DNA from: an uncultured Prevotellaceae bacterium
Lineage (GTDB): Bacteria; Bacteroidota; Bacteroidia; Bacteroidales; Bacteroidaceae
Direction of reading: 5' to 3'
Assembly: GCA_947307015.1 (NCBI GenBank)
Contig: CAMZHV010000031.1
Location: forward strand, 1 to 34,183
DNA: 34,183 nt
Shown here piece by piece: positions 16,801 through 24,141 of this stretch. Numbering within the stretch: the stretch's first letter is position 1; each line of letters begins with the position of its first letter. The position numbers and the translations under genes are program-made. The notes under the pieces are model-generated. The model made no database searches and was not told the DNA's origin. It was given only the letters and a program-made list of their open reading frames with translations.

Positions 16801-17201
16801 ATGTGTCGAAGACGAAAAGCGACTCGCAGCTGTGGTACATCAACGGGCGTTGGGTGAACATCGTCAACCCGATCGATGTCCGCACGCTCGATGACGGACG
16901 CATTATGGTGTCATGGTCTATCGACGAAAACACAGGCTACCAGCTCACCGGCGAGACGGTGTTCGGACTGACATCCACCAACAGCCAGGGACAATCCGTC
17001 ATCAGCTACGTAGGTTTTACGTCCGACTTGAATAAGTTAGCAAATGAGCTGTCAGAGTTGGTCGGCGTGTCAACGCTCCACACCAACTCCGACAGACATC
17101 AGGCCATCTACACCCTTAACGGCGTCTCACGCCAACAGCTCTCACATGGAGTGAACATCGTCGACACGGGCAACACAGCCAAAAAGATCTACAAGAAATA
17201 A
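13884..17201 (+). CDS. Secreted glycoside hydrolase family 31 (alpha-glucosidase/alpha-xylosidase type)
   Basis: The signal peptide MKKIVCMALLATIVMGVNAQ is followed by a GH31 enzyme of 1105 residues. The catalytic nucleophile lies in DAYWVDSSEP (about Asp393) and the acid/base in WSGDITSSW (about Asp490). WTYGYFQSKERY and LLVAPVL are further GH31 marks. After the beta-sandwich, residues about 790-880 form a Big_2-like immunoglobulin domain (VREIKATPANVKLYLGQSR...). A further module of about 150 residues follows, then a tail HQAIYTLNGVSRQQL...GVNIVDTG, the style of tail seen on Prevotella exported proteins and possibly a secretion or anchoring signal. Xyloside or glucoside specificity is not readable. 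It ends 12 bases from the convergent MFS gene. Confidence 0.92.
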   Translation: MMKKIVCMALLATIVMGVNAQDYTITVGNIITEIKFYSPEIVRVTKYQASDPLAKTDAKFVVTMQPQAVELTKTEGEQTDTLTTDQIMVTCSKQSGLLCFYRPDGTTLIKERGKAAFTRRTTHTIDPYNVTQSFRLSNGEAIYGFGQVQDGSLNHRGKSYSHMVQNNMSVWIPFFHSTRGYGLYWDLYGPCDFSDNTTNGAVFKTEAAHAVDYYVLVGSPDDGDDVVRRVRELTGKATMVPLWTYGYFQSKERYQSATETLGVLQKYRSLKVPIDCVVQDWQYWGGNNMWNAMEFLNPEFSSTYPQMINGMHNNGAHLLISIWANFGRDTKQFAHFKEKDQLMKSGNNIMSSTWPNNEGVGIYSPYQRSARDYYWQCLNEGLVNKGVDAYWVDSSEPDHYQGGEDWEKTNDYVVLHTEDEDNATLNPHSLESEHTWRSVRNVFPLMHASGVYEGHRGQHTDLTEAKRVMIMTRSGFVGLQRYGAGTWSGDITSSWETLANQIPAALNYSACGIPSWNSDIGGFFNGSYQGPGQDIYNELYCRWIQFGAFCTIMRSHGSGTDRAIYQFGKEGESYYDVIARYINLRYALLPYIYSTARRVHADDYSFMRAMGIAYPTDNATHELKDQFMFGRDLLVAPVLQSQATQRNVYLPKGDNWTDVWTGEQYEGGSSVQRDVNLALMPLYVRQGTIMPWGPKVQYSEQSNWDNLEIRIYPGADGQFTLYEDERDNYNYEQGQFSEIPFTWDDASQTLTIGQRQGEFSGMLTNRTFRIVLVDPSNHLGLGIQQSGRFSKDVAYSGSEVSVQIDNSQLVTEETAAVREIKATPANVKLYLGQSRAIAVKATMADGTSQYVTLDATFESNKPQIAYVNDGIIYSGTTEGHADITVTYTDATGTDHHATVSVEATVPTNLYTWKAYDWYRNRVDDRLGASDIKYSSRDNTITITKKGAQNIALRYKEQKYMEPGMKYLVAVATDVSKTKSDSQLWYINGRWVNIVNPIDVRTLDDGRIMVSWSIDENTGYQLTGETVFGLTSTNSQGQSVISYVGFTSDLNKLANELSELVGVSTLHTNSDRHQAIYTLNGVSRQQLSHGVNIVDTGNTAKKIYKK

Positions 17202-17213
17202 GCGATTCCTGAT

Positions 17214-18815
17214 TTATATCTCCACCTTCTTATAGCGCGGCACAAGCGTCTTCATGCACATCCATGCAATCAAATATGCGACGGCGCAGTAGCAGAAGAT
17301 GATCATGTAGCCAGCTTCCAAGCCCTCGAAGCCAAGGAAATGAAAAGCGGAGCCGAGGCCTTCTGTGTAGTCGAAGAGCAAGCCAGCACCCTTGTTGATG
17401 GCGTAGGATGCAATACCGCCCGTCATGGTGCCGATGCCCGTGATGGTGGCGATGGCGTTCTTGGGAAACATATCGCCAACGGTGGAGTAGAGATTGGCCG
17501 ACCACGACTGATGGCCTGCACCTGCCAAGCCGATGATGATGGCTGGCCACCACGCACTGATTTGTCCTAAAGGTTGTGCGAAGAGGGCAAAGATGGGCAG
17601 GAGGGCAAACAGGAACATGGCGCGCAGACGGCCAGAGTAGGCTTCCATGCCGCGCCGCTCGATGAAGAATTTGGGCAGGTAGCCGCCAGCGGCGATGCTC
17701 ACAACGGTGACGATGAGATAGACTACAAAGATGAGCGTGGCGCCCATCGCTGAATCGCTACGATAGCCGTACTGATCTGAGAAGTAGGCTGGTGCCCAGA
17801 ACAGCAGGAACCACCACACGCCGTCGGTGAAGAACTTGCCGCAGATGTAGGACCAGGTGTGGCGAAGGGTGAAACACTTCCAGATGGGGATAGAGCTAGC
17901 AGACCCACCCCCCTGCCCCTCCCTTGTAGGGAGGGGAGTAGTTTGTTCTGAGCAGGCATCCGCCGAGTTAGAGGTGTATGAAGTCTCGTCTTGAAGGTAA
18001 TCACTCCCCTCCCTGTAAGGGAGGGGCTGGGGGGTGGGTCCTTCATCCTGATTAATATACGCCAGCTCCGCAGCATTCACATGCTTGCTTTTCTCGGGTT
18101 TGTCATACATGAAATACCAGAAGCCCATCCAGAGGAAGCCGAGGCCACCAATGATGATGAAGGCCCATTCCCAGCCGTAAGCACTGGCGAGGAAGGGGAT
18201 GCTGACGGGTGCCACGAGGGCGCCGACAGAGGCTCCGGAGTTGAAGATGGATGTGGCGAGAGCGCGGTCTTTCTTGGGGAAATACTCGGCAGTGACCTTG
18301 ATGGCAGCAGGGAAGTTGCCGCTCTCACCGATGGCCAAGACCATGCGGCAAACCATGAACAACCAGACCGAGGTCGTGGAGATGGCCAATGCCAGCGTGC
18401 TGCCCGCTTCCACAAGGCGCAAGGCTTCAACACTCTCCAGCCCGTGGATGTTCATCGTCAGCCACCCGCAACCGGCGTGCATACAAGCGCCGAGGCTCCA
18501 GATAAAGATCGCGATGAGATAGCCCTTCTTCGTGCCGACCCAATCGACGAACTTTCCTGAGAAGAGGCTCACGAAGGCGTAGAAGATGGAGAAGGCGGCG
18601 GTGATGCTGCCATAGTCGGAGTTGGTCCAATGGAATTCAGGCGCAATAAAATCTTTCCAAGTCAGCGACAGCACTTGGCGGTCGAGATAGTTCACGGTGG
18701 TGGCAACGAAGAGGAGGCCACAAAGCCACCAACGCCAGGAAGTGGACCCACCCCCCTGCCCCTCCCTTGTAGGGAGGGGAGTAGAATGTGTTTGAGAAAG
18801 AGTGTTCTTAGTCAT
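17214..18815 (-). CDS. MFS transporter, hexuronate (ExuT-like, ACS family)
   Basis: A twelve-helix major facilitator. WRWWLCGLLFVATTVNYLDRQVLS, the A-loop GKFVDWVGTKKGYL, and CRMVLAIGESGNFPAAIKVTAEYFPKKDRALATSIFNSG are typical of the anion:cation symporter family that carries glucuronate and galacturonate. Its position downstream of uxaC supports hexuronate uptake. It has 533 residues. About 46 (residues 259-305, GPTPQPLPYREG...REGQGGGS) come from a repeat element sitting in the long cytoplasmic loop between helices 6 and 7. The first 24 or so residues (MTKNTLSQTHSTPLPTREG...) come from the end of the DUF559 element. Its ATG overlaps the last eight bases of the DUF559 gene, giving translational coupling. 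Confidence 0.88.
   Translation of the reverse strand: MTKNTLSQTHSTPLPTREGQGGGSTSWRWWLCGLLFVATTVNYLDRQVLSLTWKDFIAPEFHWTNSDYGSITAAFSIFYAFVSLFSGKFVDWVGTKKGYLIAIFIWSLGACMHAGCGWLTMNIHGLESVEALRLVEAGSTLALAISTTSVWLFMVCRMVLAIGESGNFPAAIKVTAEYFPKKDRALATSIFNSGASVGALVAPVSIPFLASAYGWEWAFIIIGGLGFLWMGFWYFMYDKPEKSKHVNAAELAYINQDEGPTPQPLPYREGSDYLQDETSYTSNSADACSEQTTPLPTREGQGGGSASSIPIWKCFTLRHTWSYICGKFFTDGVWWFLLFWAPAYFSDQYGYRSDSAMGATLIFVVYLIVTVVSIAAGGYLPKFFIERRGMEAYSGRLRAMFLFALLPIFALFAQPLGQISAWWPAIIIGLAGAGHQSWSANLYSTVGDMFPKNAIATITGIGTMTGGIASYAINKGAGLLFDYTEGLGSAFHFLGFEGLEAGYMIIFCYCAVAYLIAWMCMKTLVPRYKKVEI
17901..18041 (-). repeat. 141-bp inverted-repeat element, in frame in the MFS transporter
   Basis: Ends AGACCC (17901-17906) and GGGTCC (18036-18041), with near-perfect arms. 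The centre GTTCTGAGCAGGCATCCGCC is shared with the aminotransferase copy, and GAAGGTAATCACTCCCC at the inner border is closest to the DUF559 element. It is 47 codons long and read in the same frame as the aminotransferase copy (SADACSE). Confidence 0.92.
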
Positions 18816-19243
18816 TGAAATAATCTTCTATTTTTTGTAAAACGTTATTGATGTCATAAAGGACTTCTTCATTAGTAAATCGCATGATATGGAACCCCAT
18901 TTGCTCAAGATCATATTCCCTCACAGCGTCATTCTCTTGCTGCTGACGTTCTGCATGATAACCCCCATCCACTTCTATGATGAGTCCTTCATGTCTGGAG
19001 GCAAAATCAGCAATATAATCTCCTATGATATGTTGTCTTAAGAACTCCACACCCAAAGCTCCATTTCTGATATGTTCCCAGAGATATTGTTCTGCCAGTG
19101 TTGCATTCTTTCTGTTTTCTCGAGCATACTCGAGCAACAAGGCATACCTATCAGGTGAAGAAGTCTTATATGATGCCAAATGTTGTCCCATTTTCTAAGG
19201 TAACTACTCCCCGCCCTACAAGGGAGGGGCAGGGGGAGGGTCC
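18744..19243 (-). mobile_element. 500-bp putative autonomous element: inverted repeats flanking a DUF559 gene
   Basis: Ends GGACCC (18744-18749) and GGGTCC (19238-19243). The left arm is identical over 40 bases to the aminotransferase copy at 10553-10684; the right arm differs at about two positions. Just inside, AATGTGTTTGAGAAAG and CTAAGGTAACTACTCC match the inner borders of the short copies (AATGTTCTGAGCAGG, TGAAGGTAATCACTCC). A DUF559 gene fills the centre. The element begins immediately after the uxaC stop and runs into the MFS gene. I see no clear target-site duplication. That it is the mobile parent of the short copies is inference. Confidence 0.75.
18808..19191 (-). CDS. DUF559 protein (Vsr-like endonuclease fold)
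   Basis: A 127-residue protein of the DUF559 family, a PD-(D/E)XK fold related to the very-short-patch-repair nuclease. TLAEQYLWEHIR (Glu34), DYIADFAS (Asp62) and LIIEVDGGYH (Glu73, Asp75, His79) hold the expected acidic core, followed by FHIMRFTNEEV. Nothing is truncated, so it could be active. It lies inside a pair of G/C-rich inverted repeats and between uxaC and the MFS gene, interrupting what is otherwise a hexuronate operon. Its start ATG (19191) sits 12 bases inside the right arm. A role in moving the repeat is my inference; I know of no established activity for DUF559 proteins of this size. Confidence 0.88.
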   Translation of the reverse strand: MGQHLASYKTSSPDRYALLLEYARENRKNATLAEQYLWEHIRNGALGVEFLRQHIIGDYIADFASRHEGLIIEVDGGYHAERQQQENDAVREYDLEQMGFHIMRFTNEEVLYDINNVLQKIEDYFND

Positions 19244-20767
19244 TTAAAAATATCGTTTTGCATTCCTGTAGCTGATATCTTCAATCATGTCACGGACGCG
19301 CTGCTCCTCGTAGCCGGTGAAGGGAATGAGGCCGCGTTCGATGTCGTTGCCGACGAGGTTGCAGAGGGTGCGGCGGAAGTATTCGTGGCGGGGGTAGCTG
19401 AGGAAGGAACGGGAGTCGGTGAGCATACCTACGAAGCGCGAGAGGAGACCAAGCAGCGAGAGGGTGTTCATCTGGCGCTCCATGCCGTCCTTCTGGTCGA
19501 GGAACCACCAACCGGAACCCCACTGAATCTTGCCTGCCACGCTGCCGTCCTGGAAGTTGCCAAGCATCGTGGCCACCATCTCGTTGTCGGCGGGGTTGAG
19601 GTTGTAGAGGATGGTCTTGGTGAGATGACCTTCGTTGTCGAGGAGATCAAGGAAGCGGGACATGGAACGCGCCGTCTGCCACTGCCCGATGCTGTCGAAG
19701 CCCGTGTCGGGACCCAGCTGCGCCATCATGCGCGTGCTGTTGTTGCGCATGGCACCGTAGTGGTACTGCTGCACCCAACCCGCCTCGTAGTCCTGCACGG
19801 CGAAGAAGTAGAGCATGGCACTCTTGAACTTGCGGATCTCAAGCTCGTCCAACTCCTCGCCGCCATATACCTTATTAAATATAACGGTGATCTCCGTGTC
19901 GGTGTACGGCTCGGCATAGAACTCCTCCAGGCCGTGGTCGCTGAGGCGACAGCCGTTAGCATGGAAGAAGTCGTGGCGGCGCTGCATGGCATCGATAAAA
20001 TCGTCGAAGGTGCGGATGTCGATGTCGGCAGCAGCTCCCAGCTTCTCCACGTATGCGCGGAAAGCCTCTGGGTTTTCAACGGCCATGGCTTTGTCGGGGC
20101 GCCAAGCTGGCAACATGAGGGGAGACTCACCCCCCGCCCTCCCTGTTAGGGAGGGAGCTGAATGTTCTGAGCAGGCGTCCGCCGAGTTTGGGGTATTTGA
20201 GGTCTCGCCTTGAGGGTAATTACTCCCCTCCCTAACAGGGAGGGGCTGGGGGGAGAGTCTTCTATGATATCTCAAATCATCCACAGGATCGTCCGTTGTG
20301 CAGACCATCTCCACGTTGTACTTCCGCATCAGTCCCTGAGCCGTGAACTCGGGGTCGTTTTGCAGACGGTCGTTGCAGGCGTCAAAGATCTCGCGTGCCG
20401 TTGTGGGATTCAGCCGTTTATCTATGCCGAAGGCGGTCTTCAGTTCCAGATGTGTCCAGTGGTAGAGCGGGTTGCGGAAGCAGTAGGGCACGGTGGCTGC
20501 CCATGCCTCGAACTTCTCCCAATCAGAAGTCTCGCTACCTGTGATGAGGCGTTCGGGTATGCCGTTGGTGCGCATGGCACGCCATTTATAGTGGTCGCCG
20601 CCGAGCCACAACTCTGTGATCGAGCGGAAACGATGGTCTTCGGCCACCATCTTGGGGTCGAGGTGGCAGTGGTAGTCGATGATAGGCTGCGGTGCAGCGT
20701 GGCGGTGATAGAGTTCCTGTGCCGTAGCGGTCTCAAGCAGGAAGTCTTCGTTCATAAAAGGTTTCAT
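19244..20767 (-). CDS. uxaC: Glucuronate (uronate) isomerase
   Basis: Isomerises D-glucuronate to D-fructuronate, or D-galacturonate to D-tagaturonate; an amidohydrolase-fold enzyme. It begins MKPFMNEDFLLETATAQELYH, as is usual. IDYHCHLDP is the HxH metal site. VEMVCTTDDPVDDLRYH is the conserved TTDDP motif, here cut just after by a repeat insertion (residues about 170-215, LSPQPLPVREG...LTGRAGGES). Without those 46 residues it is 461 long, the normal size. The promoter -7 box lies at 20940-20947. The DUF559 element follows directly after the stop codon, then the MFS gene, so uxaC leads the transcript. Confidence 0.94.
   Translation of the reverse strand: MKPFMNEDFLLETATAQELYHRHAAPQPIIDYHCHLDPKMVAEDHRFRSITELWLGGDHYKWRAMRTNGIPERLITGSETSDWEKFEAWAATVPYCFRNPLYHWTHLELKTAFGIDKRLNPTTAREIFDACNDRLQNDPEFTAQGLMRKYNVEMVCTTDDPVDDLRYHRRLSPQPLPVREGSNYPQGETSNTPNSADACSEHSAPSLTGRAGGESPLMLPAWRPDKAMAVENPEAFRAYVEKLGAAADIDIRTFDDFIDAMQRRHDFFHANGCRLSDHGLEEFYAEPYTDTEITVIFNKVYGGEELDELEIRKFKSAMLYFFAVQDYEAGWVQQYHYGAMRNNSTRMMAQLGPDTGFDSIGQWQTARSMSRFLDLLDNEGHLTKTILYNLNPADNEMVATMLGNFQDGSVAGKIQWGSGWWFLDQKDGMERQMNTLSLLGLLSRFVGMLTDSRSFLSYPRHEYFRRTLCNLVGNDIERGLIPFTGYEEQRVRDMIEDISYRNAKRYF
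20123..20260 (-). repeat. 138-bp inverted-repeat element, in frame in uxaC
   Basis: Ends AGACTC (20123-20128) and GAGTCT (20255-20260). Both ends carry the same change relative to AGACCC/GGGTCT, so the pairing is kept. The centre has GTTCTGAGCAGGCGTCCGCC. It is 46 codons, read in the same frame and sense as the aminotransferase and MFS copies (SADACSE). Confidence 0.92.
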
Positions 20768-21073
20768 GATGATATTTTACAATTTGACAATCCTTTTTAT
20801 TTGACAATTTGACAATTTACAATTTGACAATTTGAGTGATGCGGGGTCGGGATAATGTGATAACGAGAATCGAGAACCGAAACCCGAAAATCGAGAATCG
20901 AAATAACGGAAATTGGGATAACGATTGCTAATTTGGGCACAAAGATAGGAAAAAGTTTAAAGTTTAAGGTTTAATGTTTAAAGTTTTTGCGTCAGAGCTA
21001 TTCATTTTTCACTTTTCATTCTTTCATTTTTCACTTTTTCTCTATCTTTGCGCCCAAAATAAGCATTAAACCC
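20768..21073. promoter_or_regulatory. Divergent intergenic region, uxaC and the receiver/PEP-synthase-like gene
   Basis: The minus-strand -7 box TATCTTTG is at 20940-20947 (for uxaC), 173 bases from its ATG. Between them lie four or more ACAATTTGACAATT words (20780-20835) and a run of GAATCGAGAA/CCGAAA-type words (20865-20905). A TTTAAAGTTTAAGG repeat is at 20953-20985. No gene is seen. The long leader could hold regulation of the hexuronate genes. Confidence 0.6.
21043..21050 (+). promoter_or_regulatory. Promoter -7 box deciding the start of the receiver/PEP-synthase-like gene
   Basis: TATCTTTG, then GCG, 24 bases before the ATG at 21074. The frame is open from an ATG at 20987, but that lies upstream of this promoter. 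Confidence 0.65.
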
Positions 21074-24019
21074 ATGAAACGAGACACCCTCATCCTGCAA
21101 GACACCTCTTTCGTCGACCTCATGGCACGACGCATCTTCAACGTGCTGCTCATCGCCAACCCTTACGATGCTTTCATGCTCGAGGACGACGGACGTGTCG
21201 ACGAGAAGATTTTTGATGAATACGCCAAGCTTGGCCTCCGCTACCCGCCGCGCTTCATTCAGGTGGCGTCCGAGGAGGAAGCGCTGCGGCAGATGGAGAA
21301 ATTCTCCTTCGACCTCGTCATCGTGATGCCTGGCACAGACAACAACGACATCTTCGACATCGCCCGCGGTATCAAGAACTCGCAGCCGCAGATTCCGTGT
21401 GTCATCCTGACGCCCTTCAGCCATGGCATCTCCAAGCGCATGGCCGACGAGGATCTCTCGGCCTTCGAATACGTCTTCTGCTGGTTGGGCAACACCGAGC
21501 TGCTGCTGTCTATCATCAAACTGATTGAGGATAAGATGAACCTTGCACACGACCTCGAGGCTGGCGTACAGATGATTATGCTCGTCGAGGACAACGTACG
21601 TTTCTATTCTTCTATCTTGCCTAACCTCTACAAGTTCGTGCTGCAGCAGAGCTTGGAGTTCGCCACCGAGGCGCTCAACTCACAGCTCGAGACGCTGCGT
21701 ATGCGCGGCCGACCGAAGATTGTGCTGGCTCGTAACTACGAGGAGGCGTGGGCGTTGTACGACCAGTTCTCGGACAACACGCTCGGTGTCATCTCCGACT
21801 GCCGTTTTCCCCGCGAGGGTCAGCTGGACGAGCTGGCTGGCGTGCGGCTGCTCAACGCTATCCGCGAGCGCGACGAGTTCGTGCCGCTCATCATGGAGAG
21901 CTCCGAGCCCGAGAAGGCGAAGCTCATGGAGGGCAAGAAGGTGCGCTTCGTCGACAAGAACTCCAAGAAGATGGCCGTAGACCTGCGCGAACTCATCCTC
22001 CGCTACTTCGGCTTCGGCGACTTCGTGTTCCGCAACCCGCAAACTTTGGAGGAGGTGGCACGTCTGCGCAACCTTAAAGACCTTCAGGACAACATCTTCA
22101 CCCTGCCGCGCGAGTCACTGCTCTACCATGTGCAGCACAACAACGTCTCGCGCTGGTTGAGCTCGCGTGCCTTGTTCCCCATCGCCGACTTCCTCAAGCG
22201 CATCACGTGGAACTCGCTGCAGGACGTGGACCAGCACCGCCAGATCATCTTCGACGCCATCGTCAGCTACCGCCGCATGAAGAACCAAGGCGTCGTGGCC
22301 GTGTTCCATCGCGAACGCTTCGACCGCTACTCCAATTTCGCCCGCATCGGCGACGGCTCGCTGGGCGGCAAGGGACGCGGCATAGCCTTCATCGACCATA
22401 TCATCAAGCGCCACACCGACCTCAACGACTTCGACACCGCCGAGGTGATGATTCCCAAGACCGTCGTGCTCTGCACCGACATCTTCGACGAGTTCATGGA
22501 TTCCAACGAACTCTATCAGGTGGCGCTCAGCGACATCCCCGATGAGGAGATCCTCACCAACTTCCTCAATGCCCGTCTGCCAGCACGTCTCATCGGCGAC
22601 CTCATGGCCTTCCTCGATGTCGTAGAGACGCCCATCGCCATCCGTTCGAGCTCGCTGCTCGAGGACTCTCATTACCAGCCCTTTGCCGGCATCTATTCAA
22701 CCTACATGATTCCGCATGTGCCGGATAAATATGAGCAGTTGCACATGCTCTCCGACGCCATCAAATCCGTCTATGCCAGCGTCTACTATCGCGACTCGAA
22801 GGCTTACATGACCGCCACATCCAACGTCATCGACCAGGAGAAGATGGCCGTGATCCTGCAGGAGGTCGTCGGCGAGCGCCACGACAACCGCTTCTACCCC
22901 ACCCTCTCCGGCGTGGCACGTTCTGTCAACTACTATCCCATTGGCGACGAGCGTGCCGAGGAGGGTACCGTCAACCTCGCCCTCGGACTGGGCAAATACA
23001 TCGTCGACGGCGGCCAGTGCTTACGCGTGTGCCCGGCTCATCCCAACCAGGTGTTGCAGACGTCCGAGATGGAGATTGCGCTGAAGGAGACGCAGACGCG
23101 CTTCTTCGCCCTCGACCTGGCCAACCCGCCGCAGACCTTCCTCACCAACGACGGTTTCAACATCCTCAGCCTGCGCGTCAACCAAGCCGAGAAGGACGGC
23201 ACGCTGCAATACATCGCTTCCACTTACGACCCCTACGATCAGGTCATCCGCGACGGCATCTACGAGGGCGGTCGCAAGGTCATCACCTTCTGCGGCGTCC
23301 TCCAGCAGGGTGTCTTCCCGTTGCCGGAGCTGTTGCAGAAAGTCATGCGCTACGGTCAGGACGAGATGCGGCGCCCCGTGGAAATCGAGCTGGCGGCCAA
23401 CATCCATGCCGACCGCACGGGCGAGCTCTACCTGCTGCAGATCCGTCCCATGGTGGACAACAAGATGAACCTCGACGAGGACCTCACCGCCATACCTGAT
23501 GCCGACTGCGTGCTCCGCAGCCACAACGCCATCGGCCACGGCATCGTCACCGATGTCGAGGATATCCTCTACGTAAAGACCGACAACTGGAGCGCCTCCA
23601 TGAACCCCGCCATCGCCGAGGAGATCGACCGCATCAACCGCCGCTACCTCGACGAAGGGCGCGGCTACGTGCTGGTGGGACCAGGGCGTTGGGGCAGCTC
23701 CGACCCGTGGCTTGGCATACCTGTCAAGTGGCCCGCCATCTCCGCCGCCAAGGTCATCGTGGAGGCCGGTCTGCAGAATTACCGCGTCGACCCCAGCCAG
23801 GGCACCCACTTCTTCCAGAACCTCACCAGCTTCGGCGTCGGCTACTTCACCATCAACGACTTCCTCGGCGACGGCATCTACCGTCAAGACCTCCTCGCCG
23901 CCATGCCCGCCATCGAAGAAACGGCGCACGTTAAGGTGGTGCGTTTTGATGAGCCTTTGACCATCAAAATCGACGGAATGGCTAAAGAAGGGGTCATTTT
24001 GTTGCCCAAACATCCCTAA
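21074..24019 (+). CDS. Receiver-like domains fused to a PEP/pyruvate-binding (PPDK N-terminal) domain
   Basis: A 981-residue cytoplasmic protein. Residues about 20-150 (FNVLLIANPYDAFML...DLVIVMPGTDNN...VILTPFSH) and about 180-330 (MIMLVEDNVRFYSS...GVISDCRFPREGQLDELAGVRLLNAI) look like two response-regulator receiver folds. The second keeps an Asp at the phospho-acceptor position. From about residue 440 there is an ATP-grasp domain of the PPDK/PEP synthase type: GSLGGKGRGIAFI, PIAIRSSSLLEDSHYQPFAGIYSTY, QIRPMVDN, and near the end GRWGSSDPW. The swivelling phosphohistidine domain (TGGxxSHA) and the TIM barrel are absent, so it is not a complete PEP synthase. The substrate is unknown. Confidence 0.8.
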   Translation: MKRDTLILQDTSFVDLMARRIFNVLLIANPYDAFMLEDDGRVDEKIFDEYAKLGLRYPPRFIQVASEEEALRQMEKFSFDLVIVMPGTDNNDIFDIARGIKNSQPQIPCVILTPFSHGISKRMADEDLSAFEYVFCWLGNTELLLSIIKLIEDKMNLAHDLEAGVQMIMLVEDNVRFYSSILPNLYKFVLQQSLEFATEALNSQLETLRMRGRPKIVLARNYEEAWALYDQFSDNTLGVISDCRFPREGQLDELAGVRLLNAIRERDEFVPLIMESSEPEKAKLMEGKKVRFVDKNSKKMAVDLRELILRYFGFGDFVFRNPQTLEEVARLRNLKDLQDNIFTLPRESLLYHVQHNNVSRWLSSRALFPIADFLKRITWNSLQDVDQHRQIIFDAIVSYRRMKNQGVVAVFHRERFDRYSNFARIGDGSLGGKGRGIAFIDHIIKRHTDLNDFDTAEVMIPKTVVLCTDIFDEFMDSNELYQVALSDIPDEEILTNFLNARLPARLIGDLMAFLDVVETPIAIRSSSLLEDSHYQPFAGIYSTYMIPHVPDKYEQLHMLSDAIKSVYASVYYRDSKAYMTATSNVIDQEKMAVILQEVVGERHDNRFYPTLSGVARSVNYYPIGDERAEEGTVNLALGLGKYIVDGGQCLRVCPAHPNQVLQTSEMEIALKETQTRFFALDLANPPQTFLTNDGFNILSLRVNQAEKDGTLQYIASTYDPYDQVIRDGIYEGGRKVITFCGVLQQGVFPLPELLQKVMRYGQDEMRRPVEIELAANIHADRTGELYLLQIRPMVDNKMNLDEDLTAIPDADCVLRSHNAIGHGIVTDVEDILYVKTDNWSASMNPAIAEEIDRINRRYLDEGRGYVLVGPGRWGSSDPWLGIPVKWPAISAAKVIVEAGLQNYRVDPSQGTHFFQNLTSFGVGYFTINDFLGDGIYRQDLLAAMPAIEETAHVKVVRFDEPLTIKIDGMAKEGVILLPKHP

Positions 24020-24053
24020 AAAGAAGTATTTTTAGCACTTTTTTACTATATTA

Positions 24054-24085
24054 TTTGGTACATAACGGATTTTGCAGTACTTTTG
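24054..24085 (+). promoter_or_regulatory. ompA-like gene promoter
   Basis: TTTG (24054-24057), 20 bases, TACTTTTG (24078-24085), then a 56-base leader rich in A and T before the ATG. It is a near-ideal Bacteroidetes promoter, in keeping with a strongly expressed porin. Confidence 0.78.
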
Positions 24086-24141
24086 CACGACATAATATAA
24101 GAAAAAGTATTTTTAAATATTAATTTAATTCAAAAAACATC

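Noticed and set aside
18744..19243. Target-site duplication around the DUF559 element
   Set aside because: Flanks (AGT before, TTA after) do not match, and no consistent duplication appears at the other copies either.
20987..21073. A 29-codon N-terminal extension of the receiver-like protein
   Set aside because: The -7 box at 21043-21050 lies inside it; the translated stretch comes from an AT-rich TTTTCA-repeat.
23021..24013. A 330-codon minus-strand open frame inside the receiver/PEP-synthase-like gene
   Set aside because: Antisense shadow with Asp/Val/Gly-rich composition and no family features; the plus-strand frame holds the conserved ATP-grasp motifs.
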